Origin: an uncultured Clostridia bacterium
GTDB lineage: Bacteria > Bacillota_A > Clostridia > TANB77 > CAG-508
Length of the DNA: 7,554 bases
Direction of reading: 5' to 3'
Assembly (NCBI GenBank): GCA_947369305.1
Contig: CANBLA010000043.1
Location: 1-7,554 of the forward strand
This document shows positions 1 to 5,715 of the stretch, one piece after another. The notes under the pieces were generated by a model. The model saw only the letters and a program-made list of their open reading frames with translations. It was not told the DNA's origin and made no database searches. Both the position numbers and the translations under genes were made by a program. Positions within the stretch are counted from its first letter, which is position 1. Every line of letters begins with the position of its first letter.

Positions 1-10
1 AACTTAAGAA

Positions 11-36
11 ACCCCATTTAACATTGGGTATTTTTT
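11..36 (+). terminator. weak hairpin with T-run, possible end of a gene to the left
   Basis: A short stem (CCCA at 13-16 with TGGG at 25-28, plus an A-T pair across a bulged C) is followed by ATTTTTT on the plus strand. It could terminate a rightward gene lying left of the window. Because a leftward promoter at 117-145 transcribes through it, it could also be a leader hairpin on the minus strand. The stem is weak, so confidence is low. Confidence 0.3.
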
Positions 37-116
37 CTATTTTAATCCGAACACATCCATATTTTTATTTATAAATCTCATTCTTGTATCAATAAAATTG
101 ATAACCTCTGATTAGT

Positions 117-145
117 ATTATACTATATTTTGGTAAAAAAGTCAA
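117..145 (-). promoter_or_regulatory. sigma-A-type promoter reading left out of the window
   Basis: On the minus strand a -35 TTGACT (140-145) and a perfect -10 TATAAT (117-122) are separated by 17 bp. Transcription would start near 110 and run left, giving a leader of at least 110 nt before any gene outside the window. That leader holds an ATCAAT/ATTGAT inverted repeat near 83-97 and a 7-codon ORF (60 down to 37, MDVFGLK then TAG) without a convincing ribosome binding site. I recognise no known riboswitch in it. Confidence 0.65.
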
Positions 146-199
146 GCGATGGATAATGATTAATAAAAATCTTTACAATGAAAGCTTTTTATAGTAAAT

Positions 200-235
200 C
201 AAAACGGTATCATCTGATTAGATCATACCGTTTTG
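200..235. terminator. bidirectional terminator downstream of the SleB-like gene
   Basis: An 11-bp inverted repeat (200-210 with 225-235, core AAAACGGTAT/ATACCGTTTT) continues past one C-C mismatch into ATC/GAT around a 6-nt loop. It lies just beyond the stop codon of the frame-corrected hydrolase gene (243-245), which independently supports 243 as the real gene end rather than the early stop at 322. Confidence 0.7.
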
Positions 236-242
236 GTTATAT

Positions 243-915
243 TTATTTACAAAATATATGCTTTCCAATCGTCATAACTTGTGGTCTACTCCAAATCCAT
301 GCTGATGTTGCTGTATTAGGATTAAAATAATAAATGCATCCGAGAAGTTGGATCCCAACCATTTATCGCATCTTGTGCAGCTTTCTTGCTATTATCATCA
401 TAACCCAAATTGATTTGCCCATCAGCTACACATGTATATGCCCCAGATTGGTAAATCACTCCTGAAATAGAATTTGGAAATCTTGAATCAGCAACACGAT
501 TCATAACCGTCGCAGCAACTGCAACCATTCCGTTATATGGTTCTCCCCTTGCTTCTCCATAAACCAAATGGCTAAGCAAATTCAAATCACTATTATTACT
601 CGTTGCCCCTCCTCCAGAAGACGAATTTGATTGAATACCAAGCGCAGACAAAGTTTGCGTTCCAGCAATTCCATCTGCTGATAATCCATTACGACTTTGA
701 AAAGATTTGACCGCTTCATAAGTTTGTGAACCATAAATTCCATCAACATTTCCTTTATAATAGCCCCAATCTTTTAATTTGGACTGAATTTGTTTTACTT
801 CTTCTCCACTCGATCCATACTTTGAAAGCGCATATACCATTGGTAGTCTAGCCAAAATCAAATATAGCACCATACATAAAATCAAAATTCCCATTATATA
901 TTTACTTTTTTTCAT
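243..915 (-). CDS. SleB-type cell wall hydrolase, needs a +1 frameshift at CGG
   Basis: Secreted or membrane-anchored peptidoglycan hydrolase of the SleB/Hydrolase_2 family (lytic transglycosylase-type). The ATG at 913-915 is chosen because a GGAGGG ribosome binding site sits just upstream; the earlier in-frame ATG lies before that site. Of 223 residues after correction, 7-29 form a signal or anchor segment, about 36-93 a PG_binding_1 domain (VDGIYGSQTYEAVKSFQ), 97-109 a Ser/Gly/Asn linker, and about 115-223 the catalytic domain with EARGE (121-125), NRV and VADGQINL. Frame 0 breaks off five codons after CGG (340-342). Dropping the C restores the conserved tail, TSGCIYYFNP to WIWSRP and IGKHIF, ending at TAA 243-245. 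The tail is typical of the family and untouched by other mutations, so I call this one gene. B. subtilis SleB acts in spore cortex lysis; the WalR-like boxes upstream suggest a vegetative autolysin instead (inference). Confidence 0.88.
340..342 (-). other. putative +1 recoding site, CGG codon 192 of the SleB-like gene
   Basis: The minus strand reads ACT TCT CGG ATG CAT and then reaches TAA at 322-324 in frame 0. Skipping the C gives ACT TCT GGA TGC ATT TAT TAT, which encodes TSGCIYY. The restored Gly aligns with a conserved Gly of the family motif GWDP-x-x-G-x-x-YY-x-NP (from memory of the family). No homopolymer run is present at the site. A GTTGG/CCAAC inverted repeat (347-359) lies just upstream in the mRNA. 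Confidence 0.6.
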
Positions 916-934
916 ATTTCCCTCCATCTTTTAC

Positions 935-953
935 CCTATTTTTTCCAAATAGG
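935..953. repeat. inverted repeat in the hydrolase leader
   Basis: CCTATTT (935-941) and AAATAGG (947-953) form a perfect 7-bp inverted repeat with a 5-nt loop, between the WalR-like boxes and the ribosome binding site of the SleB-like gene. It could be an operator or a small leader hairpin. Nothing in the sequence decides between these. Confidence 0.35.
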
Positions 954-972
954 ATAAAAATATACTTCATTT

Positions 973-1000
973 TGTTACAAAATTGTTACTATTTTGTAAT
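973..1000 (+). promoter_or_regulatory. triple WalR/YycF-like box, hydrolase-proximal
   Basis: TGTTAC (973-978), TGTTAC (984-989) and TGTAAT (995-1000) are direct repeats with exactly 5 bp between them, an 11-bp period. The WalR (YycF) consensus is TGTWAH-N5-TGTWAH and all three units fit. The set lies about 58 bp upstream of the start codon of the SleB-like gene. WalR is known to control peptidoglycan hydrolase genes in Bacillota, so the target fits. A weak hydrolase promoter (TTGTAA at 975-980, TATCCT at 951-956, 18-bp spacer) would overlap the first unit. Confidence 0.6.
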
Positions 1001-1053
1001 TTTTTCTTTTATTAAACTCCTTCAAATGCTGATAAAATATGGAATTCATCTCA

Positions 1054-1081
1054 TGTAACACATTTGTAATTACTTTGTAAT
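1054..1081 (+). promoter_or_regulatory. triple WalR/YycF-like box, upstream of the acidic protein gene
   Basis: TGTAAC (1054-1059), TGTAAT (1065-1070) and TGTAAT (1076-1081) repeat with the same 5-bp gaps and 11-bp period as the set at 973-1000. The set ends about 31 bp before the -35 element at 1113, a place where an activator could act. Two three-unit sets in one divergent intergenic region suggest joint control of both genes. Other OmpR/PhoB-class regulators also bind 11-bp phased repeats, so the regulator's name is inference. Confidence 0.58.
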
Positions 1082-1112
1082 AAAAATTTTATATTTTTTT
1101 GCTGAATTTTTG

Positions 1113-1141
1113 TTGCTATTTTTTTTATTTATCTATATAAT
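1113..1141 (+). promoter_or_regulatory. sigma-A-type promoter of the acidic protein gene
   Basis: TTGCTA (1113-1118), a 17-bp spacer and a perfect TATAAT (1136-1141) precede the AAGGAG ribosome binding site and the ATG at 1172. The -35 is imperfect (4 of 6), which suits a promoter helped by an activator bound at 1054-1081. Confidence 0.6.
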
Positions 1142-1171
1142 GTAACTAATCATAAAAAAGGAGTTAAAAAT

Positions 1172-2035
1172 ATGGAATTTACGAAAGACATTCAACTTAA
1201 TAATTATCCAAGTGCTAATGAGACATTAACCATTAATTATCATGGTTTTTTAAGCAATTCTTCTGAATTATTTATCGTTTATGGCTTTGGTGAATCCTGG
1301 GAAAATACTTCTGAAATGAATATGAAAAAAACAAAAAATGGTTTTACTGTAGAAATTGAAATGTTAAATTTTGATACTTTTAATTTCTGTTTTAGAAACC
1401 ATAACTATGAATGGGACAACAATTCTAATACGAACTATATTTCACCTATTTTACCTTCTGTAAAAGAAGATGTTCAAGTATTATTTGACGAATTGTTAAC
1501 TCCACCTTTAAAAAAAGTTAACAGTAAAGCTTTCGATATTGATGCTTTAATTGAAGAAATTTTAGAACCCCTTATGATAAAATCCGTTGAGCAAAAGGAC
1601 GTTACACCTATTCAAATAACCAGTAAACCAATTGATTTAGGCGCAGAAATAACAAATGTCTTATCACAAATTGCCAATGAACCTGCAACTCAAGAATTAG
1701 TAGAATATTCTACTTTAGATGAAATTCTTTCTGGAACTGTTATCGAAGAAACACCCATTGAATTATTTGAAGAAAAATCTTCTGTTGACGATATTGTTAA
1801 CGAATTAATACAAAACATGTCTATTACACAAAATACCACAAATTCAATAGAACCTGTTACACAAAAAAATGAAGAATCTGATACAGAAAATTCATTAATT
1901 CCTCTTGAAGAATCTTTTATGATTAGTCCTAGACAATTAAGCAAATTTTACTTATTCCGAAAAAGATTAAAATTAGCTTTTTACAAAGCTTTAGTAAAAA
2001 TTCCAAAAATGATTTTTGGAGAAGAAAATTCATAA
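1172..2035 (+). CDS. acidic protein with carbohydrate-binding-like N-terminal domain and helical repeats
   Basis: 287 residues, starting at ATG 1172 behind AAGGAG. I do not recognise the whole protein. Residues 1 to about 95 look like a small beta-sandwich carbohydrate-binding module of the CBM25/CBM53 type, with spaced aromatics (YGFGESW, then NFCFRNHNYEWDNN), but this is a resemblance only. Residues 99-216 hold about five short amphipathic helices with a D/E-x-I/L-x-x-I/L pattern (at 99-111, 122-134, 155-167, 181-190 and 204-216) in acidic linkers. Residues 254-282 are basic and aromatic, and could form a membrane-contacting or partner-binding helix. There is no signal peptide or membrane span, so it is probably cytoplasmic. 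It is the only rightward gene, diverges from the SleB-like hydrolase, and has a WalR-like box set upstream, hinting at a role linked to envelope or stored polysaccharide. It contains no CGG codon. Confidence 0.8.
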   Translation: MEFTKDIQLNNYPSANETLTINYHGFLSNSSELFIVYGFGESWENTSEMNMKKTKNGFTVEIEMLNFDTFNFCFRNHNYEWDNNSNTNYISPILPSVKEDVQVLFDELLTPPLKKVNSKAFDIDALIEEILEPLMIKSVEQKDVTPIQITSKPIDLGAEITNVLSQIANEPATQELVEYSTLDEILSGTVIEETPIELFEEKSSVDDIVNELIQNMSITQNTTNSIEPVTQKNEESDTENSLIPLEESFMISPRQLSKFYLFRKRLKLAFYKALVKIPKMIFGEENS

Positions 2036-2037
2036 TT

Positions 2038-2071
2038 AAAAAGTGCAATTAAAAATCTAATTGCACTTTTT
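2038..2071. terminator. bidirectional terminator between convergent genes
   Basis: A perfect 14-bp inverted repeat, AAAAAGTGCAATTA (2038-2051) and TAATTGCACTTTTT (2058-2071), surrounds a 6-nt loop. It starts 3 nt after the stop codon of the rightward gene and ends 5 nt before the stop of the leftward small ORF. The A-run and T-run let it work in both directions. Confidence 0.88.
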
Positions 2072-2075
2072 ATAT

Positions 2076-2213
2076 CTACATACCAATTTTTCTCATAAAT
2101 TGTTTACTTTTTTTCACCATTTTTCTTTTACTATTGTCAACCCCTTCAGAATACATCATCATAGCACCTGCTGTGATTAAACTTCCTAACATTAAACCTT
2201 TTGTAAATCTCAT
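2076..2213 (-). CDS. small basic membrane-associated protein, 45 aa
   Basis: A short ORF with ATG at 2211-2213, an AAAGGTGG ribosome binding site at 2221-2228 and stop TAG at 2076-2078 that abuts the terminator at 2038-2071. Residues 3-21 are a hydrophobic, Gly/Met-rich segment (GLMLGSLITAGAMMMY) and residues 28-42 are strongly basic. This pattern recalls short YtxH-like or DUF3918-like peptides of clostridia, anchored by a short N-terminal helix. I cannot assign a function. The ribosome binding site, position and composition support it as real. Confidence 0.65.
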   Translation of the reverse strand: MRFTKGLMLGSLITAGAMMMYSEGVDNSKRKMVKKSKQFMRKIGM

Positions 2214-2284
2214 ATTTTTACCACCTTTCATCCTATTTTTTATACTATATATTATTTTCCTTTTTGGCTAATCTATACTATCTA

Positions 2285-2308
2285 AAAATTAGCAAAATTT
2301 CTAATTTT
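2285..2308 (-). terminator. AT-rich hairpin after the second TauE/SafE half
   Basis: AAAATTAG (2285-2292) and CTAATTTT (2301-2308) form an 8-bp stem with an 8-nt loop, and the minus-strand transcript continues into a short T-run. It lies about 35 nt beyond the stop codon of the transporter gene and could end that operon ahead of the 45-residue ORF. The stem is AT-only apart from one pair, so it is weak. Confidence 0.35.
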
Positions 2309-2341
2309 AAGTTTTTGTAAGAAAAATTTTTTATCTTGTTT

Positions 2342-2704
2342 CTACTTTCCTCTGTGTTTCCAATAAGAAAATGTCTGAAAAATAGCAATTAAAATCAAAA
2401 AAATCCCAAAATATTTTTTTAAATTTCGATTATCAATTTTAAATGACAATAAACTTCCACAAATCGCACCTATAATTCCAAATAAAATTAAGAATTTTGA
2501 CAATTTATAATCAATTGTTTTATGTTTAATATTCATGTAAATTGCCACAATCGATGTTGGAATAAAAAACACCAAATTAATTCCCTGCACCATATGTTGC
2601 TCAATATTTCCAAATAAATTCAAAAGTAAAATCAAAATGGTTCCTCCACCCATTCCAGTAGCAGCAACAATTCCTGAAATTACTCCAAAAATAATTTCTT
2701 TCAT
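2342..2704 (-). CDS. TauE/SafE (TSUP) family membrane protein, second half
   Basis: 120 residues, a half-length member of the TauE/SafE or TSUP family of anion/organosulfur exporters (full-length members have about 250 residues in two halves). The start is ATG 2702-2704 behind AAGGAG. It opens with the family's glycine-rich segment (GMGGGTILILL, about 17-27) and contains about four hydrophobic membrane segments, roughly 2-26, 40-57, 70-86 and 97-112. Its ribosome binding site directly follows the stop of the upstream half (10 nt between ORFs), so the two are co-translated and probably assemble as one transporter. The gap contains a stop codon and a clean new start, so this is a designed split rather than a broken gene. 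Substrate is unknown; it contains no CGG codon. Confidence 0.85.
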   Translation of the reverse strand: MKEIIFGVISGIVAATGMGGGTILILLLNLFGNIEQHMVQGINLVFFIPTSIVAIYMNIKHKTIDYKLSKFLILFGIIGAICGSLLSFKIDNRNLKKYFGIFLILIAIFQTFSYWKHRGK

Positions 2705-2714
2705 ACTTCTCCTT

Positions 2715-3077
2715 TCAACTCATTATCATTTTAACTCCAGCATAAAGCAAAAAAAGGATAAATGAAATTTCCAAAAACTTTCTACTTACATTCCACAACA
2801 CTTTCGAACCAATATATCCTCCAACAATTCCTCCAATTGCACACTTTACCGCAATTCCAAAATCAATATAGTCTTGACCAAAATAAAAACAACCACTCGT
2901 AAACACCATAAAGAATATACAAAATATTGTCGTTGCACGAGCTCTTACTTCATCCATTTTTAAAACAGACGTCATATATGGCACTAAAATTAAGCCACCA
3001 CCACTACTAAAAAATCCGCTAATCATTCCGCCCAAAAATCCGATTAGCATGTTTTTCCAAAAATTCTTGTTTTTCAT
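2715..3077 (-). CDS. TauE/SafE (TSUP) family membrane protein, first half
   Basis: 120 residues from ATG 3075-3077, matching its downstream partner in length. It has the TSUP glycine-rich motif (FFSSGGGLILVPY, about 26-38) and about four membrane segments. The frame is open upstream to 3164, but that stretch translates the terminator hairpin at 3112-3143, so I place the start after it. There is no clear ribosome binding site at 3077. The Met at 3050 (after TTTGGAAAAAC) is an alternative, and a TTG at 3164 coupled to the upstream gene cannot be fully excluded. Likely an inner part of an anion or sulfur-compound exporter with the 2342-2704 product. Confidence 0.78.
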   Translation of the reverse strand: MKNKNFWKNMLIGFLGGMISGFFSSGGGLILVPYMTSVLKMDEVRARATTIFCIFFMVFTSGCFYFGQDYIDFGIAVKCAIGGIVGGYIGSKVLWNVSRKFLEISFILFLLYAGVKMIMS

Positions 3078-3111
3078 AGGAATAGGATTTACTTTTTTTT
3101 TATTTTTATAC

Positions 3112-3143
3112 AAAAAAATCCCTGCTGGAACGACAGGGATTTT
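3112..3143 (-). terminator. Rho-independent terminator of the 163-residue gene
   Basis: A perfect 10-bp stem (AAAATCCCTG at 3115-3124, CAGGGATTTT at 3134-3143) with a 9-nt loop is followed on the minus strand by a run of seven T (3118-3112). It begins 8 nt after the stop codon of the gene at 3151-3642. Confidence 0.88.
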
Positions 3144-3150
3144 AATCCAT

Positions 3151-3642
3151 TTACACACTTTCAAAGAATTCTCTTATATTGCTCACCAACTTTTCCGCTT
3201 CATCTGTTTTCATCTTTTCAGATTCACGCAACCAGCTACGCATATAACCCTTGTTTTCAAAAATACCTTCTCCCAGCTTTTTTTCGAGAATAAATTCGAA
3301 AACCTCTTTGGTATAAACATCCTTCTTTTTCAAGAAAAATCTACAAACTGGTGTAAATACAATATTCAAAAACTCTTTTTTTTCTACTTTCCATTCTCTT
3401 TTCAAGTCCAGAATATTTGTATAGGTCGACGTTTCTGAATCGTAAGAAGATAAATCCATTACCTTCTTAGAATACGCCCAGATTTCCTCGTCAGTTATCC
3501 TGCTACATAAAAGAAAAAATTTTTTCCTTTCACTTTCTTCCACTTCCATTGGCATAGCACTTCCCAAATGCCGATTAAAGCAGTCATCATAAAGATGGTA
3601 TAAAATCTTAGCACAATCTTTATAAGCTAAATATTCCGCCAT
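3151..3642 (-). CDS. hypothetical protein, 163 aa, possibly acquired
   Basis: I do not recognise this protein. It is soluble, charged and probably all-helical, with many Lys/Glu and aromatic residues, and has no signal peptide or membrane span. The start is ATG 3640-3642 behind a strong AAGGAGGGA. It has its own near-consensus promoter (3705-3733) and terminator (3112-3143), so it is a self-contained transcription unit. Codon use differs from the neighbours: it uses CTG, GCG, TCG, ACG, ACC, AGG and one CGG (codon 24, 3571-3573), which the flanking genes mostly avoid. A +1 shift at that CGG would give about 25 unrelated residues and then a stop, so frame 0 is the meaningful one here. Together this suggests horizontal acquisition. 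If CGG is not decoded normally in this host, the protein may be made poorly. Confidence 0.75.
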   Translation of the reverse strand: MAEYLAYKDCAKILYHLYDDCFNRHLGSAMPMEVEESERKKFFLLCSRITDEEIWAYSKKVMDLSSYDSETSTYTNILDLKREWKVEKKEFLNIVFTPVCRFFLKKKDVYTKEVFEFILEKKLGEGIFENKGYMRSWLRESEKMKTDEAEKLVSNIREFFESV

Positions 3643-3704
3643 AAAATCCCTCCTTCTTTGGGTACCTAACCTTTCGGTGTTCCAGTAGGCTTAATATGAC
3701 ATTT

Positions 3705-3733
3705 ACTATAGCACATTTTTGTTTTTATGTCAA
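3705..3733 (-). promoter_or_regulatory. near-consensus sigma-A promoter of the 163-residue gene
   Basis: Minus-strand TTGACA (3728-3733), a 17-bp spacer and TATAGT (3705-3710). This is the strongest promoter match in the window. It gives a leader of roughly 55 nt containing CCGAAAGG (3671-3678 region), a possible GNRA-capped mini-hairpin, before the ribosome binding site. Confidence 0.8.
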
Positions 3734-3775
3734 GTTTCGTTTTAGATGATTAAGAGTAATTTAAAGCATTTTTAG

Positions 3776-5023
3776 CTATTCTTCCACGCAATTTTCGTCT
3801 TTTACATAATATTTCGTCTCCAACATCTCATCTGGCAAATATTGTTGCTCACACCAATGTCCCGGAAAATCATGTGGATATTTGTATCCATTGCCATAAC
3901 CAAATTCCTTCATTCCTTCTGCTGGTGCATTTCTAATATGCATTGGGATATTTCCTGTATTCTTATTTTTGACATCTTCTAATGCTCGATTAATTCCTAA
4001 ATAGGTAGCATTTGACTTTTTCGAAATCGCAACATAGGTTGCTGCCTCCGACAAAATAATTTTTGCTTCCGGCATACCAATCATACGAACGGCTTCCATT
4101 GCAGATGTTGCAACAACTAAAGCATTCGGATTTGCCATCCCAACATCTTCAGATGCACAAATCGTAATCCTTCTTGCCAAAAAAACTGGATCTTCGCCTG
4201 CATTTAGCGCTCTTGCTAAATAAAATATAGCTGCATCTGGATCACTTCCACGCATAGATTTTATCATAGCACTAATATTATCGTAATGGCTATCTCCACT
4301 TTTATCAAACATCGTTTTTTTGGTATTCATACTTTGGCTGGCAATCTCGTCTGTAATTTCAATTACTCCATCCACATTCATTTTGGTGGTAAGAACAGCA
4401 ATTTCCAAGCCATTTAATGCTGTTCGCACATCACCATTTGAGATTTCTGCTATTGTATCAATGGTGCTATTTTCTATTTTTATCTTGTAATTTCCTAGCC
4501 CATCTTTACTCGTAATTGCATTTTTTAAAATTTGGATAATATCTTCCTTTTTCAAAGGTTCTAATTTAATCACCATCGAACGTGAAATTAGAGCTTTATT
4601 GACCTCAAAATATGGATTTTCCGTTGTGGCACCAATTAAAATGATGGTTCCATCTTCGACATATGGCAAAAGAGCATCTTGCTGAAGTTTATTAAATCTG
4701 TGAATTTCATCAATGAATAAAATACATTTTCCACTTGGATTTAAAAGCAGATTATCTGCCTCTTCAACCGCTTTTTTGATGTCTGAAACACCTGAAGTTA
4801 CAGCATTAATTTTCACAAATTTATATTTTGTTGTTTCGCTAATCACTTTGGCAAGCGATGTTTTTCCACAACCTGGAGGTCCCCATAAAATAATGCTAGA
4901 TAATCTGTCTGCTTGTATGGTTCGATATAATAATTTATCTTTTCCAACAATATGTTCTTGTCCAACAAATTCATCTAAACTTTTAGGACGCATACGATAG
5001 GCTAATGGTTTGTCTAAATCCAT
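3776..5023 (-). CDS. rarA: replication-associated recombination protein A (RarA/MgsA), AAA+ ATPase
   Basis: A 415-residue AAA+ ATPase of the RarA/MgsA/WRNIP1 clamp-loader-like family, acting at stalled replication forks. Walker A GPPGCGKT lies at 48-55, Walker B ILFIDEIH at 101-108, sensor-1 GATTENP at 131-137 and the arginine-finger SR at 147-148. The C-terminal part has the family features ARRI-x-ICASEDVGMANP, HIRNAP and YKYPHDFPGHWCEQQYLP. Length is normal (the B. subtilis protein has about 420 residues). The start at ATG 5021-5023 follows GGAG and lies 10 nt after the ruvA stop, so the two form an operon and are probably translationally coupled. No CGG codon occurs in all 415 codons. No clear terminator follows before 3776. 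Confidence 0.97.
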   Translation of the reverse strand: MDLDKPLAYRMRPKSLDEFVGQEHIVGKDKLLYRTIQADRLSSIILWGPPGCGKTSLAKVISETTKYKFVKINAVTSGVSDIKKAVEEADNLLLNPSGKCILFIDEIHRFNKLQQDALLPYVEDGTIILIGATTENPYFEVNKALISRSMVIKLEPLKKEDIIQILKNAITSKDGLGNYKIKIENSTIDTIAEISNGDVRTALNGLEIAVLTTKMNVDGVIEITDEIASQSMNTKKTMFDKSGDSHYDNISAMIKSMRGSDPDAAIFYLARALNAGEDPVFLARRITICASEDVGMANPNALVVATSAMEAVRMIGMPEAKIILSEAATYVAISKKSNATYLGINRALEDVKNKNTGNIPMHIRNAPAEGMKEFGYGNGYKYPHDFPGHWCEQQYLPDEMLETKYYVKDENCVEE

Positions 5024-5033
5024 AATTTTCTCC

Positions 5034-5630
5034 TTATTTTCCTAAATATTTTAATCCGTTTCGAATGATATCTTCTACTGACATTGTTTGATAATCAAAT
5101 TTCTCCAAAACTTTCTCAATTTCTTTTCGATTGTATCCTAAAATTTGTAAGGCTGAGATAGCTTCATCTGTATTTTCATTTGTATTAAGCAATACTTTTG
5201 CATCCTTTGTTTTTGTAATTGCTTGCTCTGTCTTCAATTTATCTTTTAATTCCAAAACGATGCGTTGTGCAGATTTGGGTCCAATTCCGGGAACTTTGGT
5301 AAGTTTGGATAAATCATTGGTAATAATACTCATCGCAAATTCAGATGGTGCAATATTCGAAAGCATAGTAATGGCTGATTTGGCACCAATTCCACTAACC
5401 GATAATAATAATTCAAACATCTTTAATTCATCATTATTTAAAAAACCATATAAGCTAATATCGTCTTCTCTGACATGATAATGCGTATGTACTTTTACTT
5501 GATCACCAATTTCACCAATCTTTAAAATGGCTGTTTCTGACATAAAAATTTTATAACCAATTCCCATTGTTTCTACAACCACATAATTATTTAGTTTTTC
5601 TGCTAAATTTCCTTTTATATACGCAAACAT
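5034..5630 (-). CDS. ruvA: Holliday junction branch migration protein RuvA
   Basis: The DNA-binding subunit of the RuvAB Holliday junction motor, 198 residues. I start at ATG 5628-5630 (MFAYIKG, the usual family N-terminus) because GGAGGAGA at 5633-5640 is its ribosome binding site; an in-frame ATG at 5642 overlaps that site. Domain I (about 1-63, OB-fold) is followed by two helix-hairpin-helix motifs, VSGIGAKSA (78-86) and VPGIGPKSA (113-121), and after a Lys/Thr-rich linker (about 132-152) by the RuvB-binding domain III (about 153-198). In many Bacillota ruvB follows ruvA; here rarA does, and ruvB is not in the window. It contains no CGG codon. Confidence 0.97.
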   Translation of the reverse strand: MFAYIKGNLAEKLNNYVVVETMGIGYKIFMSETAILKIGEIGDQVKVHTHYHVREDDISLYGFLNNDELKMFELLLSVSGIGAKSAITMLSNIAPSEFAMSIITNDLSKLTKVPGIGPKSAQRIVLELKDKLKTEQAITKTKDAKVLLNTNENTDEAISALQILGYNRKEIEKVLEKFDYQTMSVEDIIRNGLKYLGK

Positions 5631-5660
5631 TTTCTCCTCCATTCAAACATATTTTCGCTT

Positions 5661-5688
5661 ATTGTATCACAAATAAAAAAAAATGCAA
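5661..5688 (-). promoter_or_regulatory. promoter of ruvA-rarA inside the preceding terminator
   Basis: Minus-strand TTGCAT (5683-5688), a 16-bp spacer and TACAAT (5661-5666) precede the ruvA ribosome binding site. The -35 is part of one arm of the terminator at 5677-5706, so the end of one operon and the start of the next share bases. Confidence 0.55.
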
Positions 5689-5706
5689 GTATTTTTGCAT
5701 TTTTTT
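5677..5706. terminator. terminator between the M50 gene and ruvA
   Basis: A perfect 12-bp inverted repeat (5677-5688 and 5695-5706, core TGCAA/TTGCA with A- and T-tracts) around a 6-nt loop lies 9 nt beyond the stop codon of the M50 gene (5716-5718). The T-tract on the minus strand gives Rho-independent termination of the M23-M50 operon. Confidence 0.85.
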
Positions 5707-5715
5707 ATTTTTACT

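Noticed and set aside
322..927. 201-residue hydrolase starting at 927 and ending at 322
   Set aside because: The start at 927 precedes the ribosome binding site, and the end at 322 comes from the frame break. The family tail continues in the +1 frame to 243.
1690..1944. Minus-strand ORF opposite the acidic protein
   Set aside because: Shadow with Ser/Cys/Ile-rich composition and no ribosome binding site.
3078..3164. 29-residue N-terminal extension of the first transporter half
   Set aside because: It translates the terminator hairpin at 3112-3143 and overlaps the end of the upstream gene; it has no TSUP character.
3049..3438. Plus-strand ORF opposite the transporter and the 163-residue gene
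   Set aside because: Antisense shadow rich in Phe/Leu, with no ribosome binding site, spanning the terminator and two real genes.
3499..3573. A +1 shift at the CGG of the 163-residue gene
   Set aside because: The shifted frame gives about 25 residues of low-complexity sequence and a stop, while frame 0 stays open with normal composition for another 139 codons.
4713..5478. Plus-strand ORFs opposite rarA (4713-5000) and ruvA (5131-5478)
   Set aside because: Antisense shadows of strongly conserved genes without their own signals.
5631..5642. Four extra N-terminal residues (MEEK) on RuvA
   Set aside because: These codons are the ribosome binding site itself. RuvA proteins usually begin M-hydrophobic-x-YIKG.
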